A stretch of 64,000 nt of DNA from Oscillatoria salina IIICB1 (GTDB taxonomy: Bacteria > Cyanobacteriota > Cyanobacteriia > Cyanobacteriales > SIO1D9), in contig NZ_JAAHBQ010000036.1 in assembly GCF_020144665.1 (NCBI RefSeq), positions 370-64,369 on the forward strand. Direction: 5' to 3'. Positions 51,946 to 60,782 of the stretch are shown in pieces. Under the pieces are notes generated by a model. The model did no database searches. It saw only the letters and a program-made list of their open reading frames with translations, and was not told where the DNA came from. The stretch's first letter is position 1, and the number at the start of each line of letters is the position of its first letter. The translations under genes and the position numbers were made by a program.

Positions 51946-52614
51946 GTGAGCAGACAGCAAAAGCTAAGATTTAATTTAGCCTATCTCGCTGCTGCTTGTT
52001 TATCCCTCCTCAGTAGTGGAATTTTGCTATCTGTTGCTTTCCCCGCTAACAAACACAAGTCTCCCGACTACATCAAAACTGTAGATTACCAATTATTCCA
52101 GACAGGAGACATAATTTTTCGCGGGGGAAATAGCTTACTTTCCCAAGCAGTAACTTCAGCCGACGCTGGTTCTCCATTTTCTCATGTTGGCTTAGTTAAA
52201 ATTATCGGCGATCGTCCTTTTGTTATTCACGCATCTACTGGAGAAACCTTTGACGACGGGACAGTAAAAATTGATTCCTTAGAAGCATTCTTAGCCAAAG
52301 ATAACGCTTCGGTTGTTGCAATTTATCGTTTACAAGTATCAGAAGCAACCATTTCCCAACTAGCCGCCGAAATTGCGACAAGTTATGCACAAGAAAATTT
52401 AGCTTTCGATGCAGAATTCGATTTAACTACCCCAGATAAATTATATTGCACCGAATTAATTTGGAGAGCATATTTAACCGCAGGGATCGATCTCACAGAC
52501 GGCAAATTTGACAAATTGCAACTTCCGATGCGTCAGGGAGAATATCTGTTACCCAGTCGTTTGTTATCTAGTCAGTATCTCAAACAAGTTTATTTTTTCC
52601 AACTAGAAAGGTAG
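51946..52614 (+). CDS. YiiX/YebB-type permuted papain-fold hydrolase, exported
   Basis: 222 residues from a GTG start (51946; GGAGG lies 8 nt upstream, which supports it). An N-terminal signal/anchor helix (YLAAACLSLLSSGILLSVAF, about residues 12-31) is followed by a circularly permuted NlpC/P60-like domain: QTGDIIFRGG near 52-61, the catalytic His in SPFSHVGLVKI near 76-86, and the catalytic Cys in KLYCTELIWRAY near 166-177. In this family the His precedes the Cys, as here. Substrates are unknown; related enzymes act on lipids or amide bonds. The next gene begins 7 nt after its stop, so they form an operon. Confidence 0.88.
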   Translation: MSRQQKLRFNLAYLAAACLSLLSSGILLSVAFPANKHKSPDYIKTVDYQLFQTGDIIFRGGNSLLSQAVTSADAGSPFSHVGLVKIIGDRPFVIHASTGETFDDGTVKIDSLEAFLAKDNASVVAIYRLQVSEATISQLAAEIATSYAQENLAFDAEFDLTTPDKLYCTELIWRAYLTAGIDLTDGKFDKLQLPMRQGEYLLPSRLLSSQYLKQVYFFQLER

Positions 52615-52621
52615 GTTTGTG

Positions 52622-53008
52622 ATGAAAAGAAGAAAATTTGTTTTAACCGCAATTATAGCAGGTACTTCTGTGCTTGTCTATGGCTGTTTCAACACTGGTC
52701 CCGCAGGAACCGTTAAGCAATTTTACCGTTCTTTAGAAGCCGGAAAAGTAGAAAACGCTGCAAATATGTTTTCCTCGACAGTTGTGAAAACAATGGGTAT
52801 TGATAAACTCAAAACTGGTTTAACCCAAGGTGTAAGAGAAATTCAAGAAAAAGGAGGCATAAAATCGATTAAAATTCTCAACGAGGATGTAGTTGGAGAA
52901 GTAGCAGAAGTCACTTATACAATTGAATTTGCCAACGGAACTACCGAAACCGAAACCACAAAATTAGTCAAAGAAAACGATGAATGGAAAATTAGCCCAA
53001 GCAAGTAA
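52622..53008 (+). CDS. DUF4878-type small lipoprotein
   Basis: 128 residues. ATG 52622 is preferred; the directly preceding GTG (52619) is in frame. The N-terminus MKRRKFVLTAIIAGTSVLVYGC is a lipoprotein signal with lipobox Val-Tyr-Gly-Cys near residue 22. The mature part has the NTF2-like pattern of DUF4878 proteins: PAGTVKQFYRSLEAGKVENAA near residues 29-49, a central helix (IDKLKTGLTQGVREIQ), and paired strands (VAEVTYTIEF, NDEWKISPS) at the end. It is likely tethered to a membrane, facing the periplasm, and co-expressed with the YiiX-like hydrolase. Its function is unknown; a binding or chaperone role for the neighbour is only a guess. Confidence 0.85.
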   Translation: MKRRKFVLTAIIAGTSVLVYGCFNTGPAGTVKQFYRSLEAGKVENAANMFSSTVVKTMGIDKLKTGLTQGVREIQEKGGIKSIKILNEDVVGEVAEVTYTIEFANGTTETETTKLVKENDEWKISPSK

Positions 53009-53043
53009 TATTTAGTTGTTTGGAAATGAGCTAATCATTTATA

Positions 53044-53406
53044 CTAATTTAAGGGCAAATAAATAATGCAATCCTGATATTCATTATCTTCAGAAGCCAG
53101 GGCTACTAAGATTAATTCTGCCAAATTTTCGTCAATACTTAGATTAGAATTGAGAATAAAAATCCCTGGAATATTACGACTAGCTGTGATACGATCGGCT
53201 AGATGAACAGGCATAGAGGTACGATTATTTGTGACAAGTGCAAAGTTATTTTCTTCACACCAGCAGAGTATTTCTGGGTCAAGGGTACTTTTAGGGGGTG
53301 TGTCCTTTTCTCCTACCACTTTAATTAATATATTAGGTTCCCGGTTTCTAATTTGATTAGCATAGAGAGGATTGACATTTTCATCAATAAGATAATTAAG
53401 CGTCAT
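53044..53406 (-). CDS. DUF5615 PIN-like toxin candidate
   Basis: 120 residues. The N-terminal LIDENVNPLYANQIR has the Asp-Glu-Asn motif of DUF5615 proteins, predicted PIN-like nucleases; then EILCWCEENNFALVTNNRTSM near residues 46-66 (second acidic/hydroxyl cluster). The C-terminus (ASRNIPGIFILNSNLSID, LAELILVALASEDNEY) completes a Rossmann-like fold. Its start overlaps the stop of the upstream DUF433 gene by 11 bp, the usual toxin-antitoxin layout. Activity is inferred from family prediction; not shown by sequence. Confidence 0.82.
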   Translation of the reverse strand: MTLNYLIDENVNPLYANQIRNREPNILIKVVGEKDTPPKSTLDPEILCWCEENNFALVTNNRTSMPVHLADRITASRNIPGIFILNSNLSIDENLAELILVALASEDNEYQDCIIYLPLN

Positions 53407-53743
53407 TATTTTTTATTTGCGCTTTTAATTTACGTTTTAATTGTTTAAACTTCTCGGAAACAGGTGGAGGATTAAGTCGCTGTTGTTCTCTCATTTTTTG
53501 ACCGTGTTCTAGCCAAGTTTTTAAGTAATCGCTAATAGTTTGTTGATTTTGCAAGTAATAAAGAATTGTCGCATAAACTTGTTCCAAGCTTAATGAAGGA
53601 TAAATTTGGGCGATTTCTTCAGGAGATTTTCCGCGTTCCAAATATTCATAAAGAATAGTTTCAATTCCAATCCGCGAACCTTTTAAACGAATATCGTTAG
53701 GTGCGAGAAAATTAAAATAATCTGAGATTTTTTGTTGAGTCAT
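53396..53743 (-). CDS. DUF433-family antitoxin candidate
   Basis: 115 residues. DUF433 domain with DIRLKGSRIGIETILYEYL near residues 17-35, SPEEIAQIYPSLSLEQVYATI near 39-59 (helix-turn-helix-like) and LYYLQNQQTISDYL. A helical tail (60-115) with basic residues (KQLKRKLKAQIK) may contact the toxin. DUF433 proteins commonly precede DUF5615 or other PIN-like genes, as here with an 11-bp overlap. A DNA-binding, autoregulating role is likely by analogy. Start ATG 53743 is the first in frame. Confidence 0.82.
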   Translation of the reverse strand: MTQQKISDYFNFLAPNDIRLKGSRIGIETILYEYLERGKSPEEIAQIYPSLSLEQVYATILYYLQNQQTISDYLKTWLEHGQKMREQQRLNPPPVSEKFKQLKRKLKAQIKNNDA

Positions 53744-53850
53744 AGTTACAATTTTATTTGTTCAGTTCCATATTAGCAAAATGCTTTGGTAGTAAATGAT
53801 GGATAAAAGCTATTGACTCAAGAAAGTATCAAAAGTATACTAGATCTAGC

Positions 53851-54465
53851 CAAAGGAAAAATGAGAAAATTTCTTTGCGTCTCATCCTTTGCGTCTTGGC
53901 ATTTTTGCGAGAAAATAAACTAAATAAACTCCCAAGATAGTCAAAGGAAAAATGAGAAAATAACTTTGCGTCTCATTCTTTGCGTCTTGGCATTTTTGCG
54001 AGAAAATAAACTAAATAAACTCCCAAGATAGTCAAAGGAAAAATGAGAAAATAACTTTGCGTCTCATCCTTTGCGACTTTGCGACTTTGCGCGAAAAAAC
54101 AACTCCCAAGATAGTCGAAGGAAAAACGAGAAAATAACTTTGTGTCTCATTCTTTGCGTCTTGGCATTTTTGCGAGAAAATAAACTAAATAAACTCCCAA
54201 GATAGTCAAAGGAAAAATGAGAAAATAACTTTGCGTCTCATCCTTTGCGTCTTGGCATTTTTGCGCGAAAATAAACTAAATAAACTCCCAAGATAGTCAA
54301 AGGAAAAATGAGAAAATAACTTTGCGTCTCATCCTTTGCGACTTTGCGACTTTGCGCGAAAAAACAACTCCCAAGATAGTCAAAGGAAAAATGAGAAAAT
54401 AACTTTGCGTCTCATCCTTTGCGACTCTGCGACTTTGCGAGAAAATAAAACAAATAAACACCAAA
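53851..54465. repeat. Higher-order tandem repeat (91/91/83-bp units)
   Basis: Seven copies of a unit beginning CAAAGGAAAAATGAGAAAAT start at 53851, 53942, 54033, 54116, 54207, 54298 and 54381. Step sizes are 91, 91, 83, 91, 91, 83. The 91-bp form contains TTGCGTCTTGGCATTTTTGC and AAATAAACTAAATAAACTCC; the 83-bp form has GCGACTTTGCGACTTTGCGC instead. The three-unit block of 265 bp is thus itself repeated twice, with a partial third. No coding frame or spacer structure is seen, so it is not a CRISPR array. The array ends about 40 bp before the next gene. Confidence 0.92.
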
Positions 54466-54503
54466 CAGTGGTAAACTCAACTTATGTCTAGCGAAGCTAT
54501 GGT

Positions 54504-55904
54504 ATGCGCTACCCTCGATTAATCGTATCGGTTTCTCTGTGCATCTGGGGACTACTTCCCAGTGTAAGTTTAGCATTGGAAACACGATCGCCATCCTTAA
54601 CTGCCCAAGCAGATTTTTGGACTCCAGCGCAGCAATTATTGCAAGAACAGTTAAACTTAATCGAAAGAGTCGAGCGATCGCTAGCGCAACCCGACCCGAA
54701 TCAGGTAAAATCAGCAAGAATCGCTTTAACTTTCCATATTATCGATGTGGAACGCTTTTTGCGTCAGCAATATCGCCTGCCTCAGTTTCTCTGCGATAAT
54801 AATCCTAATACTAATGTGCAAGTATCTTCTTTAAACGAGACTCAACAACAAGTTTATTGCACTCTCTACAATTCCACTTTAACTTTACAGCCCTTAATTC
54901 CCTTTTTAGACCGTTTGATACCCACACTACCGGGAAATATTGTAACTCCAGTTGTCCCAGAATTTCCCGAACCAGAACCACCTGTAATTGGTTTACCAGC
55001 AAAAGAAGCGATCGCTGATGCACCAGAAATAATTATACCTTTGATTACGCCCCCGGCAGAAGCGATCGTTCGACTAGAAGCTGTCAGACAAGAAACCTTA
55101 ACCGCAACCCAACTCTTCCCTCCCTCAGCCCGTTTCAACGATCCTTTAGCTAACCGAGAAAGGTTACAATCAACTTACGAAGTTTCACCTCTAGAAATCT
55201 TACTCTATGACGAATTCCTGACGGAACCGAATACAGGAATTTCACCAATACTTCCAGAAACAGTATACCGCAGCAAAATCGATCGAGTCGGCGATCGCGT
55301 TTTACCTTCATTTACAGATATTTCCGTTTTTCCACCCCTCAAACCCTTAACAGAAGATTTTTTACCTCGTTTAACTCTCGAAGTTGACAAGGAAAATTTT
55401 GCTATCCCCATGCCTAGCTTGAACTACGGTTTTATGGTAAGCTTGGGTGATATTCCCTTGGATAATGTCGCGACGTTGTTAGCAAAAAGAGCAATTCTCA
55501 CCCCAGAAGAAAGAGAATGTTTCTTTATCTATCGTCCACCCCAACAACTAGCAACAATTCAAGCAGACCAGAGACGCTTTTTCTTTCACAAACTCGGTTT
55601 AGGTGAAGTTCCACCTTTAGAATTACCCGTTTTCTCTGAATTACCTGCCAAACTAAATCATACCTATTTATTGCGTTTAATTCAATATCAACTACCAGAA
55701 CCAGTAATTACAGGTGAACCAATTCCTCGTGAAAATCGTCGTAACGCTAGAGAAATTTTAGAAACACCCAGTAGCGATATTATTATTGCTTTTCGACCAG
55801 TGCGTCAACGCGCCGATGGAGGTTATACTATTGTTTGGAGAATTATAACTGAGTTTCCCGACCCAGAAATTAGCGATTTAGAAAAATATGTTCAATTAGA
55901 ATGA
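54504..55904 (+). CDS. Secreted protein of unknown function
   Basis: 466 residues. The N-terminus MRYPRLIVSVSLCIWGLLPSV to LALETRS is a signal peptide (cleavage about residue 25). The mature protein has a helical first part (WTPAQQLLQEQLNLIERVERSL, VKSARIALTFHIIDVERFLRQQY) with a pair of Cys (FLCDNN, VYCTLY near residues 95 and 114), a proline-rich stretch (PVVPEFPEPEPPVIGLPAKE near 151-170), then a mixed C-terminal half. No known domain was recognised, and no membrane helix besides the signal. It stands alone just downstream of the large tandem repeat; the promoter must lie in the last ~40 bp or within the repeat itself. Start ATG 54504 is the first in frame. Confidence 0.75.
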   Translation: MRYPRLIVSVSLCIWGLLPSVSLALETRSPSLTAQADFWTPAQQLLQEQLNLIERVERSLAQPDPNQVKSARIALTFHIIDVERFLRQQYRLPQFLCDNNPNTNVQVSSLNETQQQVYCTLYNSTLTLQPLIPFLDRLIPTLPGNIVTPVVPEFPEPEPPVIGLPAKEAIADAPEIIIPLITPPAEAIVRLEAVRQETLTATQLFPPSARFNDPLANRERLQSTYEVSPLEILLYDEFLTEPNTGISPILPETVYRSKIDRVGDRVLPSFTDISVFPPLKPLTEDFLPRLTLEVDKENFAIPMPSLNYGFMVSLGDIPLDNVATLLAKRAILTPEERECFFIYRPPQQLATIQADQRRFFFHKLGLGEVPPLELPVFSELPAKLNHTYLLRLIQYQLPEPVITGEPIPRENRRNAREILETPSSDIIIAFRPVRQRADGGYTIVWRIITEFPDPEISDLEKYVQLE

Positions 55905-55998
55905 AGATGGGTGATTGGTCGTTAGGAATTAGGATTTCAACTCCTGAGATTATCTTATGTTAGAAGCAATTAAAGTCTGCTAGAGTAAACTAAAATAG

Positions 55999-56187
55999 TT
56001 AAATCTCGTCTCGGCGATCGAAAATTGGTTTAGAAGTACAAGTAGTGCGAGTTCCACCGTTATCGGTACTTATTGGAGTACCAATATTATCGGGAGGTTG
56101 ATAAGCATTTGCTGGTGCGATCGCTCCGAACGCGAAAGACACGATTAATGCTATTGTAGTCTTAACTAATAACCATTTCATGTTCAT
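55999..56187 (-). CDS. Small secreted protein
   Basis: 62 residues. MNMKWLLVKTTIALIVSFAF to IAPANAY is a clear signal peptide, leaving a mature peptide of about 35 residues (QPPDNIGTPISTDNGGTRT with one Cys and a charged tail). GAAGGA lies 4 nt before the first ATG and 10 nt before the second (MKWLL), so either start is possible. The GGTRTxC pattern resembles the N-terminal segment of DUF928 proteins such as the one at 32880, but nothing else of that family is present. It may be a truncated relative or an unrelated small exported peptide. Confidence 0.65.
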   Translation of the reverse strand: MNMKWLLVKTTIALIVSFAFGAIAPANAYQPPDNIGTPISTDNGGTRTTCTSKPIFDRRDEI

Positions 56188-56607
56188 TATCCTTCAACTG
56201 AGAAGGTGGTTTCGTCCCCTCCAGAGTAGAGGGAACGATAAAGAGGGAGCAAAAGGTTAAACTGGTATTATGGCTTCAAACCAAAGCATTTCATAGCTAC
56301 ATATTGGTAGCAGTAGCTTAAGCTAATCTAAGTAAAAGCTGAGAATTTGCTGAGAATTTAGACATAAATTAGTAATCTTTGCACTCTAGAGCTAAAATTT
56401 AGCTAAAATTTCCGAAAAAATACTTTACCAGACTAGCGATCGCCAAAACTAATTGAGAGGAAAAAGCACTTTTTTGCAGACTAAATTGGTCAGATATAAG
56501 AGTTTATATCACTGGAATGATATGAACACAAGCCTTTCATATTAGTAGTTTGACAACTCGGTAAAACAGAACTTGAGCTAAGATAACTACGGACAGATTC
56601 TACCAGA
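56188..56607. other. 420-bp non-coding region
   Basis: No gene was recognised. ACCAGACTAGCGATCGC, followed by a CAAAACTAA-type tail, occurs at about 56427 and again at 56601, where it runs into the 3' end of the phytochelatin-synthase-like gene; this looks like a partial local duplication around a HIP1 site. The stretch next to 56188 should contain the promoter of the small secreted protein. Confidence 0.45.
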
Positions 56608-57465
56608 CTAGCGATCGCTAACCAAAACTAAACCCCGTGTCTTATTTGATACTGAGTCTAGCGTCCGTGTTGCTAACCAAAGTTCTTCAGTTTCTACCCA
56701 AACTGGGGGGTACTTGTAGCGAGACACATCTAAAATCAAGAGACGATCGGTATCTTTATCATACGCCGCGATCGGGGAAATATGTCCACCTGTTTCTTGA
56801 CCGATAGCTTTGCGTAAATAATTCACAATTACAAAGTTATCAGTTTGTCCCAAATTATTAACAATTAGCGAACGAAATTCATCTAGTGTCAAATCTCCAC
56901 CATGATGTACTTCTGTTTTTACCGGATAAGTTGCTAACAAACCTGCCAATTCTGCAAGGGTCAGCCCCTGACGAGAAACCTTCTTAGCACTAATTATTTT
57001 ATCCGTCTGCTTGTTGAAAAAGTTTTTTTGGGTAAAAATGTCATAAGGCTTGTATTCCGGGGCTTCTGGAGCGGGAATATCAAGTGCATTCAAAACCATC
57101 ACCATACTCGCAACACCACAAAAAGCTTGATTAGTTTGGGTAACAAAATGAATACTTAAAGGTAAATAATCTGCTCTTGCTTCGCTTTCAAAAAGTAACT
57201 TTTCTCCCGCAGTTGAGTTAAAATTAATTAAATTTTCTGTTAAGGGTAATTTCTCTCTAACCGCAGGAACTTGTTGACCTTTATCTATTTCTAATAATGC
57301 TGAACTATCTACCTCAACTTGCGATTGTGAAGAACTATTCCACTTTTGAAGATACAGTGGTAATAATACCCCATTAGCAGCCCAAACTCCGATAATAATA
57401 GCTACAGGTAAGGGTATCCGTTCAAAAAGCTTGCGTAAAAAATTTGAGGTGCTACTAGCGCTCAT
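56608..57465 (-). CDS. Phytochelatin-synthase-like protein, membrane-anchored
   Basis: 285 residues. Prokaryotic members of this clan (peptidase C83) usually remove Gly from glutathione and make little phytochelatin. An N-terminal hydrophobic helix (PLPVAIIIGVWAANGVLLPLYL, about 19-40) anchors it or acts as an export signal. The catalytic triad can be seen: Cys in NQAFCGVASMVMVLNAL near residue 118, His in ETGGHISPIAAYD near 224, and Asp in LLILDVSRYKYPP near 242. Only the N-terminal catalytic domain is present; the Cys-rich C-terminal domain of plant enzymes is absent, as in Nostoc alr0975. So its role is probably glutathione or gamma-Glu-Cys turnover at the envelope rather than metal chelation (inference). 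Confidence 0.88.
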   Translation of the reverse strand: MSASSTSNFLRKLFERIPLPVAIIIGVWAANGVLLPLYLQKWNSSSQSQVEVDSSALLEIDKGQQVPAVREKLPLTENLINFNSTAGEKLLFESEARADYLPLSIHFVTQTNQAFCGVASMVMVLNALDIPAPEAPEYKPYDIFTQKNFFNKQTDKIISAKKVSRQGLTLAELAGLLATYPVKTEVHHGGDLTLDEFRSLIVNNLGQTDNFVIVNYLRKAIGQETGGHISPIAAYDKDTDRLLILDVSRYKYPPVWVETEELWLATRTLDSVSNKTRGLVLVSDR

Positions 57466-57519
57466 AGTTGATTCCCCGATGATTGTAAGCGAAATCTCGC
57501 TTTTAATCTTGCAGTATAG

Positions 57520-57693
57520 CAGGGACTGGGGACTGGGTAATTGGGGACTGGGGACTGGGGACTGGGGACTGGGTAATTGGGAGACAAGGGAGAGGGGGGA
57601 GACAAGGGAGAGGTGAAGGATAAACTATTCACTGATAACTGAACCCAATCCCTAATCCCTAATCCCCAATCCCTAATCCCTAATCCCCAATTC
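57520..57693. repeat. Heptamer repeats (GGGGACT, CCCTAAT) between aspS and the PCS-like gene
   Basis: 57520-57580 holds several copies of GGGGACT in direct order, then GA-rich AGACAAGGGAGAGG repeated twice. 57630-57693 holds CCCTAATCCCCAAT-type repeats on the opposite sense. The two halves form an imperfect inverted pair around 57600. This is the largest STRR block in the window and directly follows the aspS stop codon. Confidence 0.88.
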
Positions 57694-59484
57694 CTAATCT
57701 TCTTCAGGTTCGTAGGTCGAAGCAACGTATAATTCTTTAAGTTGGCGATCGCTAACCGAAGAAGGTGCATCAGTAAGTAGCGATCGCGCTTGTTGTGTTT
57801 TCGGAAAAGCCATTACCTCTCGAATAGACTCTTCTCCTGCTAACAACATTACCAGACGATCCAAACCGTAGGCTATCCCACCATGAGGCGGTGTACCATA
57901 TTCAAATGCTTGTAATAAGAAGCCAAATCTACCATAAGCTTCTTCTTTTGTCAAGTTAATTGCCTCAAAAACTTTTTCTTGGATTTCGCGTTGATAAATA
58001 CGCAAACTTCCGCCGCCAATTTCTAAACCATTGTAAACTAAATCGTAAGCTTGGGCGCGTGCAGTTTCGATCTCGTCAATGTCTTCGGGATAAGGTGCAG
58101 TAAAGGGGTGATGCAAAGCTTCGAGACGCTTTTCATCTTCATTCCATTCAAACATCGGAAATTCTGTCACCCAAAGCAAGTTAATTTTACTTTCATCAAT
58201 TAATCCTAACTGTTCGCCAATAACCATGCGGAGGCGATCTAAAGATTTATTAACAATCGCAGTATCTCCCGCACCAAAAAGTAATAAATGTCCTGGTTTT
58301 GCGCCAGTTCTGGTTAATAATTCTTGCTTTTGTTCCTCGCTCAAGTTATCTTTAATTGCGCCGATAGTATCAATTTTACCTGCTTCTTTAACGCGAATAT
58401 AAGCTATTCCACCAGCACCCATACTCGTAGCTTCTTTAAATAGATCGCCACCGGGTTTGATTCGCACATTGGAAATAGATTCATTTCCATTTGGTACGGG
58501 TAAAACCTTAATTATTCCCCCGTTTTTCACCGCATTAGAAAATACTTTAAAGCCAGAATCTTTAAGAATATCGGAAACATCAACTAATTCCAAATCAAAG
58601 CGAGTATCCGGCTTATCTGTACCATAACGACTCATTGCTTCTGCATAAGTTAAGCGCGGAAAAGGACGAGGTAATTTAATTCCTTTTACTGCTTGAAAAA
58701 TATGACCAACTAAAGCTTCATTTAAATCGAGAATTTCCTCAACTGACATAAAACTCATTTCCATGTCTAACTGAGTAAATTCCGGTTGTCTGTCAGCGCG
58801 TAAATCTTCATCGCGGAAACAACGAGCAATTTGATAGTATCTATCGATTCCAGATACCATTAATAACTGCTTAAATAATTGCGGTGACTGAGGTAAAGCG
58901 TACCATTGTCCAGGATTAACGCGAGAAGGTACTAAATAATCCCGCGCACCTTCAGGAGTTGAACGAGTTAAAATTGGCGTTTCAACTTCAATAAATCCTT
59001 CTATATCTTCCAGAAAACGACGCATTTCTTTAACTACCGCATGACGCAATTGAATATTTTTCGCCATGCGTTCTCGTCTTAAATCAAGATAGCGATATTT
59101 AAGTCGCAATTCTTCTTTTATTGGTTCATTGTCAGCAGTTGAAACTTGAAAAGGTAGCTGCTTGCGAACCGAATTTAGTAACTCAATTTGAGCGGCATAA
59201 ATTTCTACTTCACCAGTAGGAAGTTTCGGGTTAAGAGAATCTTCCGGACGTTTACTAACCCTACCAGTAATTTTAACCACATATTCATTACGCAAAGACT
59301 CCGCTTGCTGATAAGATTGAGGAGTACGCTGCGGATCGCTAACAATTTGGACGATACCAGAGCGATCGCGTAAATCGATAAAAATTACACCTCCATGATC
59401 GCGACGACGATCCACCCAACCACAGAGAGTAACAGTTTCGCCTATATGTTTTGCTCTAACTTCACCGCAATAATAACTTCGCAT
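57694..59484 (-). CDS. aspS: Aspartyl-tRNA synthetase
   Basis: AspS charges tRNA-Asp (and tRNA-Asn in organisms lacking AsnRS; not decidable here). The 596-residue length and layout are of the bacterial type. The N-terminal OB-fold anticodon domain opens with [20 protein letters not shown] near residues 18-37. Motif 1 ([20 protein letters not shown]) is near 171-190 and motif 2 ([20 protein letters not shown]) near 221-240. The bacterial GAD insertion occupies about 290-420. Motif 3 ([15 protein letters not shown]) is near 541-555. Start ATG 59484 matches the family N-terminus MRSYYCGEV. Confidence 0.97.
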   Translation of the reverse strand: MRSYYCGEVRAKHIGETVTLCGWVDRRRDHGGVIFIDLRDRSGIVQIVSDPQRTPQSYQQAESLRNEYVVKITGRVSKRPEDSLNPKLPTGEVEIYAAQIELLNSVRKQLPFQVSTADNEPIKEELRLKYRYLDLRRERMAKNIQLRHAVVKEMRRFLEDIEGFIEVETPILTRSTPEGARDYLVPSRVNPGQWYALPQSPQLFKQLLMVSGIDRYYQIARCFRDEDLRADRQPEFTQLDMEMSFMSVEEILDLNEALVGHIFQAVKGIKLPRPFPRLTYAEAMSRYGTDKPDTRFDLELVDVSDILKDSGFKVFSNAVKNGGIIKVLPVPNGNESISNVRIKPGGDLFKEATSMGAGGIAYIRVKEAGKIDTIGAIKDNLSEEQKQELLTRTGAKPGHLLLFGAGDTAIVNKSLDRLRMVIGEQLGLIDESKINLLWVTEFPMFEWNEDEKRLEALHHPFTAPYPEDIDEIETARAQAYDLVYNGLEIGGGSLRIYQREIQEKVFEAINLTKEEAYGRFGFLLQAFEYGTPPHGGIAYGLDRLVMLLAGEESIREVMAFPKTQQARSLLTDAPSSVSDRQLKELYVASTYEPEED

Positions 59485-59598
59485 AGTTACTGAAAATAAG
59501 ATACCAAGGATACTAGGGTAACAAAAAGTTTACACTTTGCCTATTATGCAGCATCTTGGGTCAGGATGTGGGAGAAAATAATTTATTAGGAGAGAAAG

Positions 59599-60051
59599 AT
59601 GGGTTTATTCGATCGCTTTCGTCAATCTGGAAATCTCGCGCAGAATCAAGTTACACTTGGACCTGCGGAAGCTTTTGCAGCTATTGTTTTAATCGTTGTC
59701 GCGGCTGACGGTTATCTCGCTGATGAGGAAATTAGTTTACTGAATACAGTCTTAGGACGGATGCGAATGTATCGTAGCTATTCAGGGGATGTGATGCGAC
59801 GGATGTTTGACAAACTCTGTGGAATCTTGCGTCGTCAAGGTAACGAAGTCTTGTTTAACGCAGCGATCGCTTCTTTACCTCACGATTTGTATGATACCAC
59901 TTTCGCGATCGCTACTGACCTGGTTTTAGCTGATGGTGAAGTTACCCCAGAAGAAGAAGCACTCTTAGGTAGTTTATGTCGCGCATTAGAAATACCCGAC
60001 GAAACTGTCAATCAAATTATTAACGTCATGTTAATTAAAAATAAGGGTTGA
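59599..60051 (+). CDS. TerB-like tellurite-resistance-family protein (copy 1)
   Basis: 150 residues, all-helical TerB-like fold: AEAFAAIVLIVVAADGYLADEEI near 23-45 and AIATDLVLADGEVTPEEEALLG near 102-123. Each holds the acidic A-D-G-x-x-x-x-E-E signature of TerB, which may bind metal. The name reflects the family, not shown tellurite resistance. Start ATG 59599 has AGGAGAG upstream. It forms a twin with the next gene; the two proteins differ in about one residue in five, mostly between 50 and 85 and at the C-terminus. The upstream 100 bp is also duplicated. Confidence 0.85.
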   Translation: MGLFDRFRQSGNLAQNQVTLGPAEAFAAIVLIVVAADGYLADEEISLLNTVLGRMRMYRSYSGDVMRRMFDKLCGILRRQGNEVLFNAAIASLPHDLYDTTFAIATDLVLADGEVTPEEEALLGSLCRALEIPDETVNQIINVMLIKNKG

Positions 60052-60203
60052 AATGAACATCTGAAAAATTAGCGATCGCTAAATAATTTCGCTTAGTTAC
60101 ATAAATTAAGATACACTTCAACGTAACAAAAAATTTACACTTAACCCATTATTTAACATTTTCGGTCAGGATATAGCAGAAAATCATTTACTAGGATGGA
60201 AAA

Positions 60204-60656
60204 ATGGGTTTATTTGATAACTTTCGTCAATCGGGAAAAATGGCGCAGAGTCAAGTTACACTTGGACCTGCGGAAGCTTTTTTAGCTATTGTTTTAATAG
60301 TTGTCGCGGCTGATGGTTATCTTGCAAATGACGAAATTACTTTACTCAATACTGTGTTACGAAGAATGCAAATGTATCGTAGTTATTCAGGAGACGTAAT
60401 GCAACGAATGTTTGACAAACTTTCGGGAATATTACGTCGTGAAGGTAGCGAAGTTTTGTTTAACGCCGCGATCGCTTCTTTACCTCACGATTTGTATGAT
60501 ACCACTTTCGCGATCGCTACTGACCTGGTTTTAGCTGATGGTAATGTCTCCAAAGAAGAAGAAGCACTTTTGGGTAGCTTGAGTCGCGCATTGTCAATCC
60601 CACAAGCAACTGTCGATAAAATTATTGAGGTAATGTTAATTAAAAACAAAGGTTAA
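60204..60656 (+). CDS. TerB-like tellurite-resistance-family protein (copy 2)
   Basis: 150 residues, paralogue of the preceding gene (same length, same two acidic signatures: VVAADGYLANDEITLL and LVLADGNVSKEEEALLG). CGGILRR becomes SGILRRE and Cys is lost from two places. The gene is preceded by its own version of the shared upstream block (TTACACT, TTCGGTCAGGAT, TACTAGGA), so both copies probably respond to the same signal independently. TerB-type proteins are stress-related in many bacteria, often near the inner membrane surface; the precise role in cyanobacteria is unknown. Confidence 0.85.
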   Translation: MGLFDNFRQSGKMAQSQVTLGPAEAFLAIVLIVVAADGYLANDEITLLNTVLRRMQMYRSYSGDVMQRMFDKLSGILRREGSEVLFNAAIASLPHDLYDTTFAIATDLVLADGNVSKEEEALLGSLSRALSIPQATVDKIIEVMLIKNKG

Positions 60657-60782
60657 AATAAATCTCTGAGAATTTCGCGATTGCGGTATTTAGAAGTTAA
60701 AATTAACAACCAACCTAGGTTTACGCGATCGCTATTTTTTCACTATCATCTAAGAGTATAATCTTAAGCAGAGAAAAATATT

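Noticed and set aside
53851-54465. CRISPR array
   Set aside because: The units are contiguous 83-91-bp tandem copies with no unique spacers and no cas genes nearby.
54412-55411. Minus-strand and alternate-frame ORFs over the unknown secreted protein
   Set aside because: Low-complexity and without conserved motifs, whereas the plus-strand frame has a signal peptide and continuous 466 codons.
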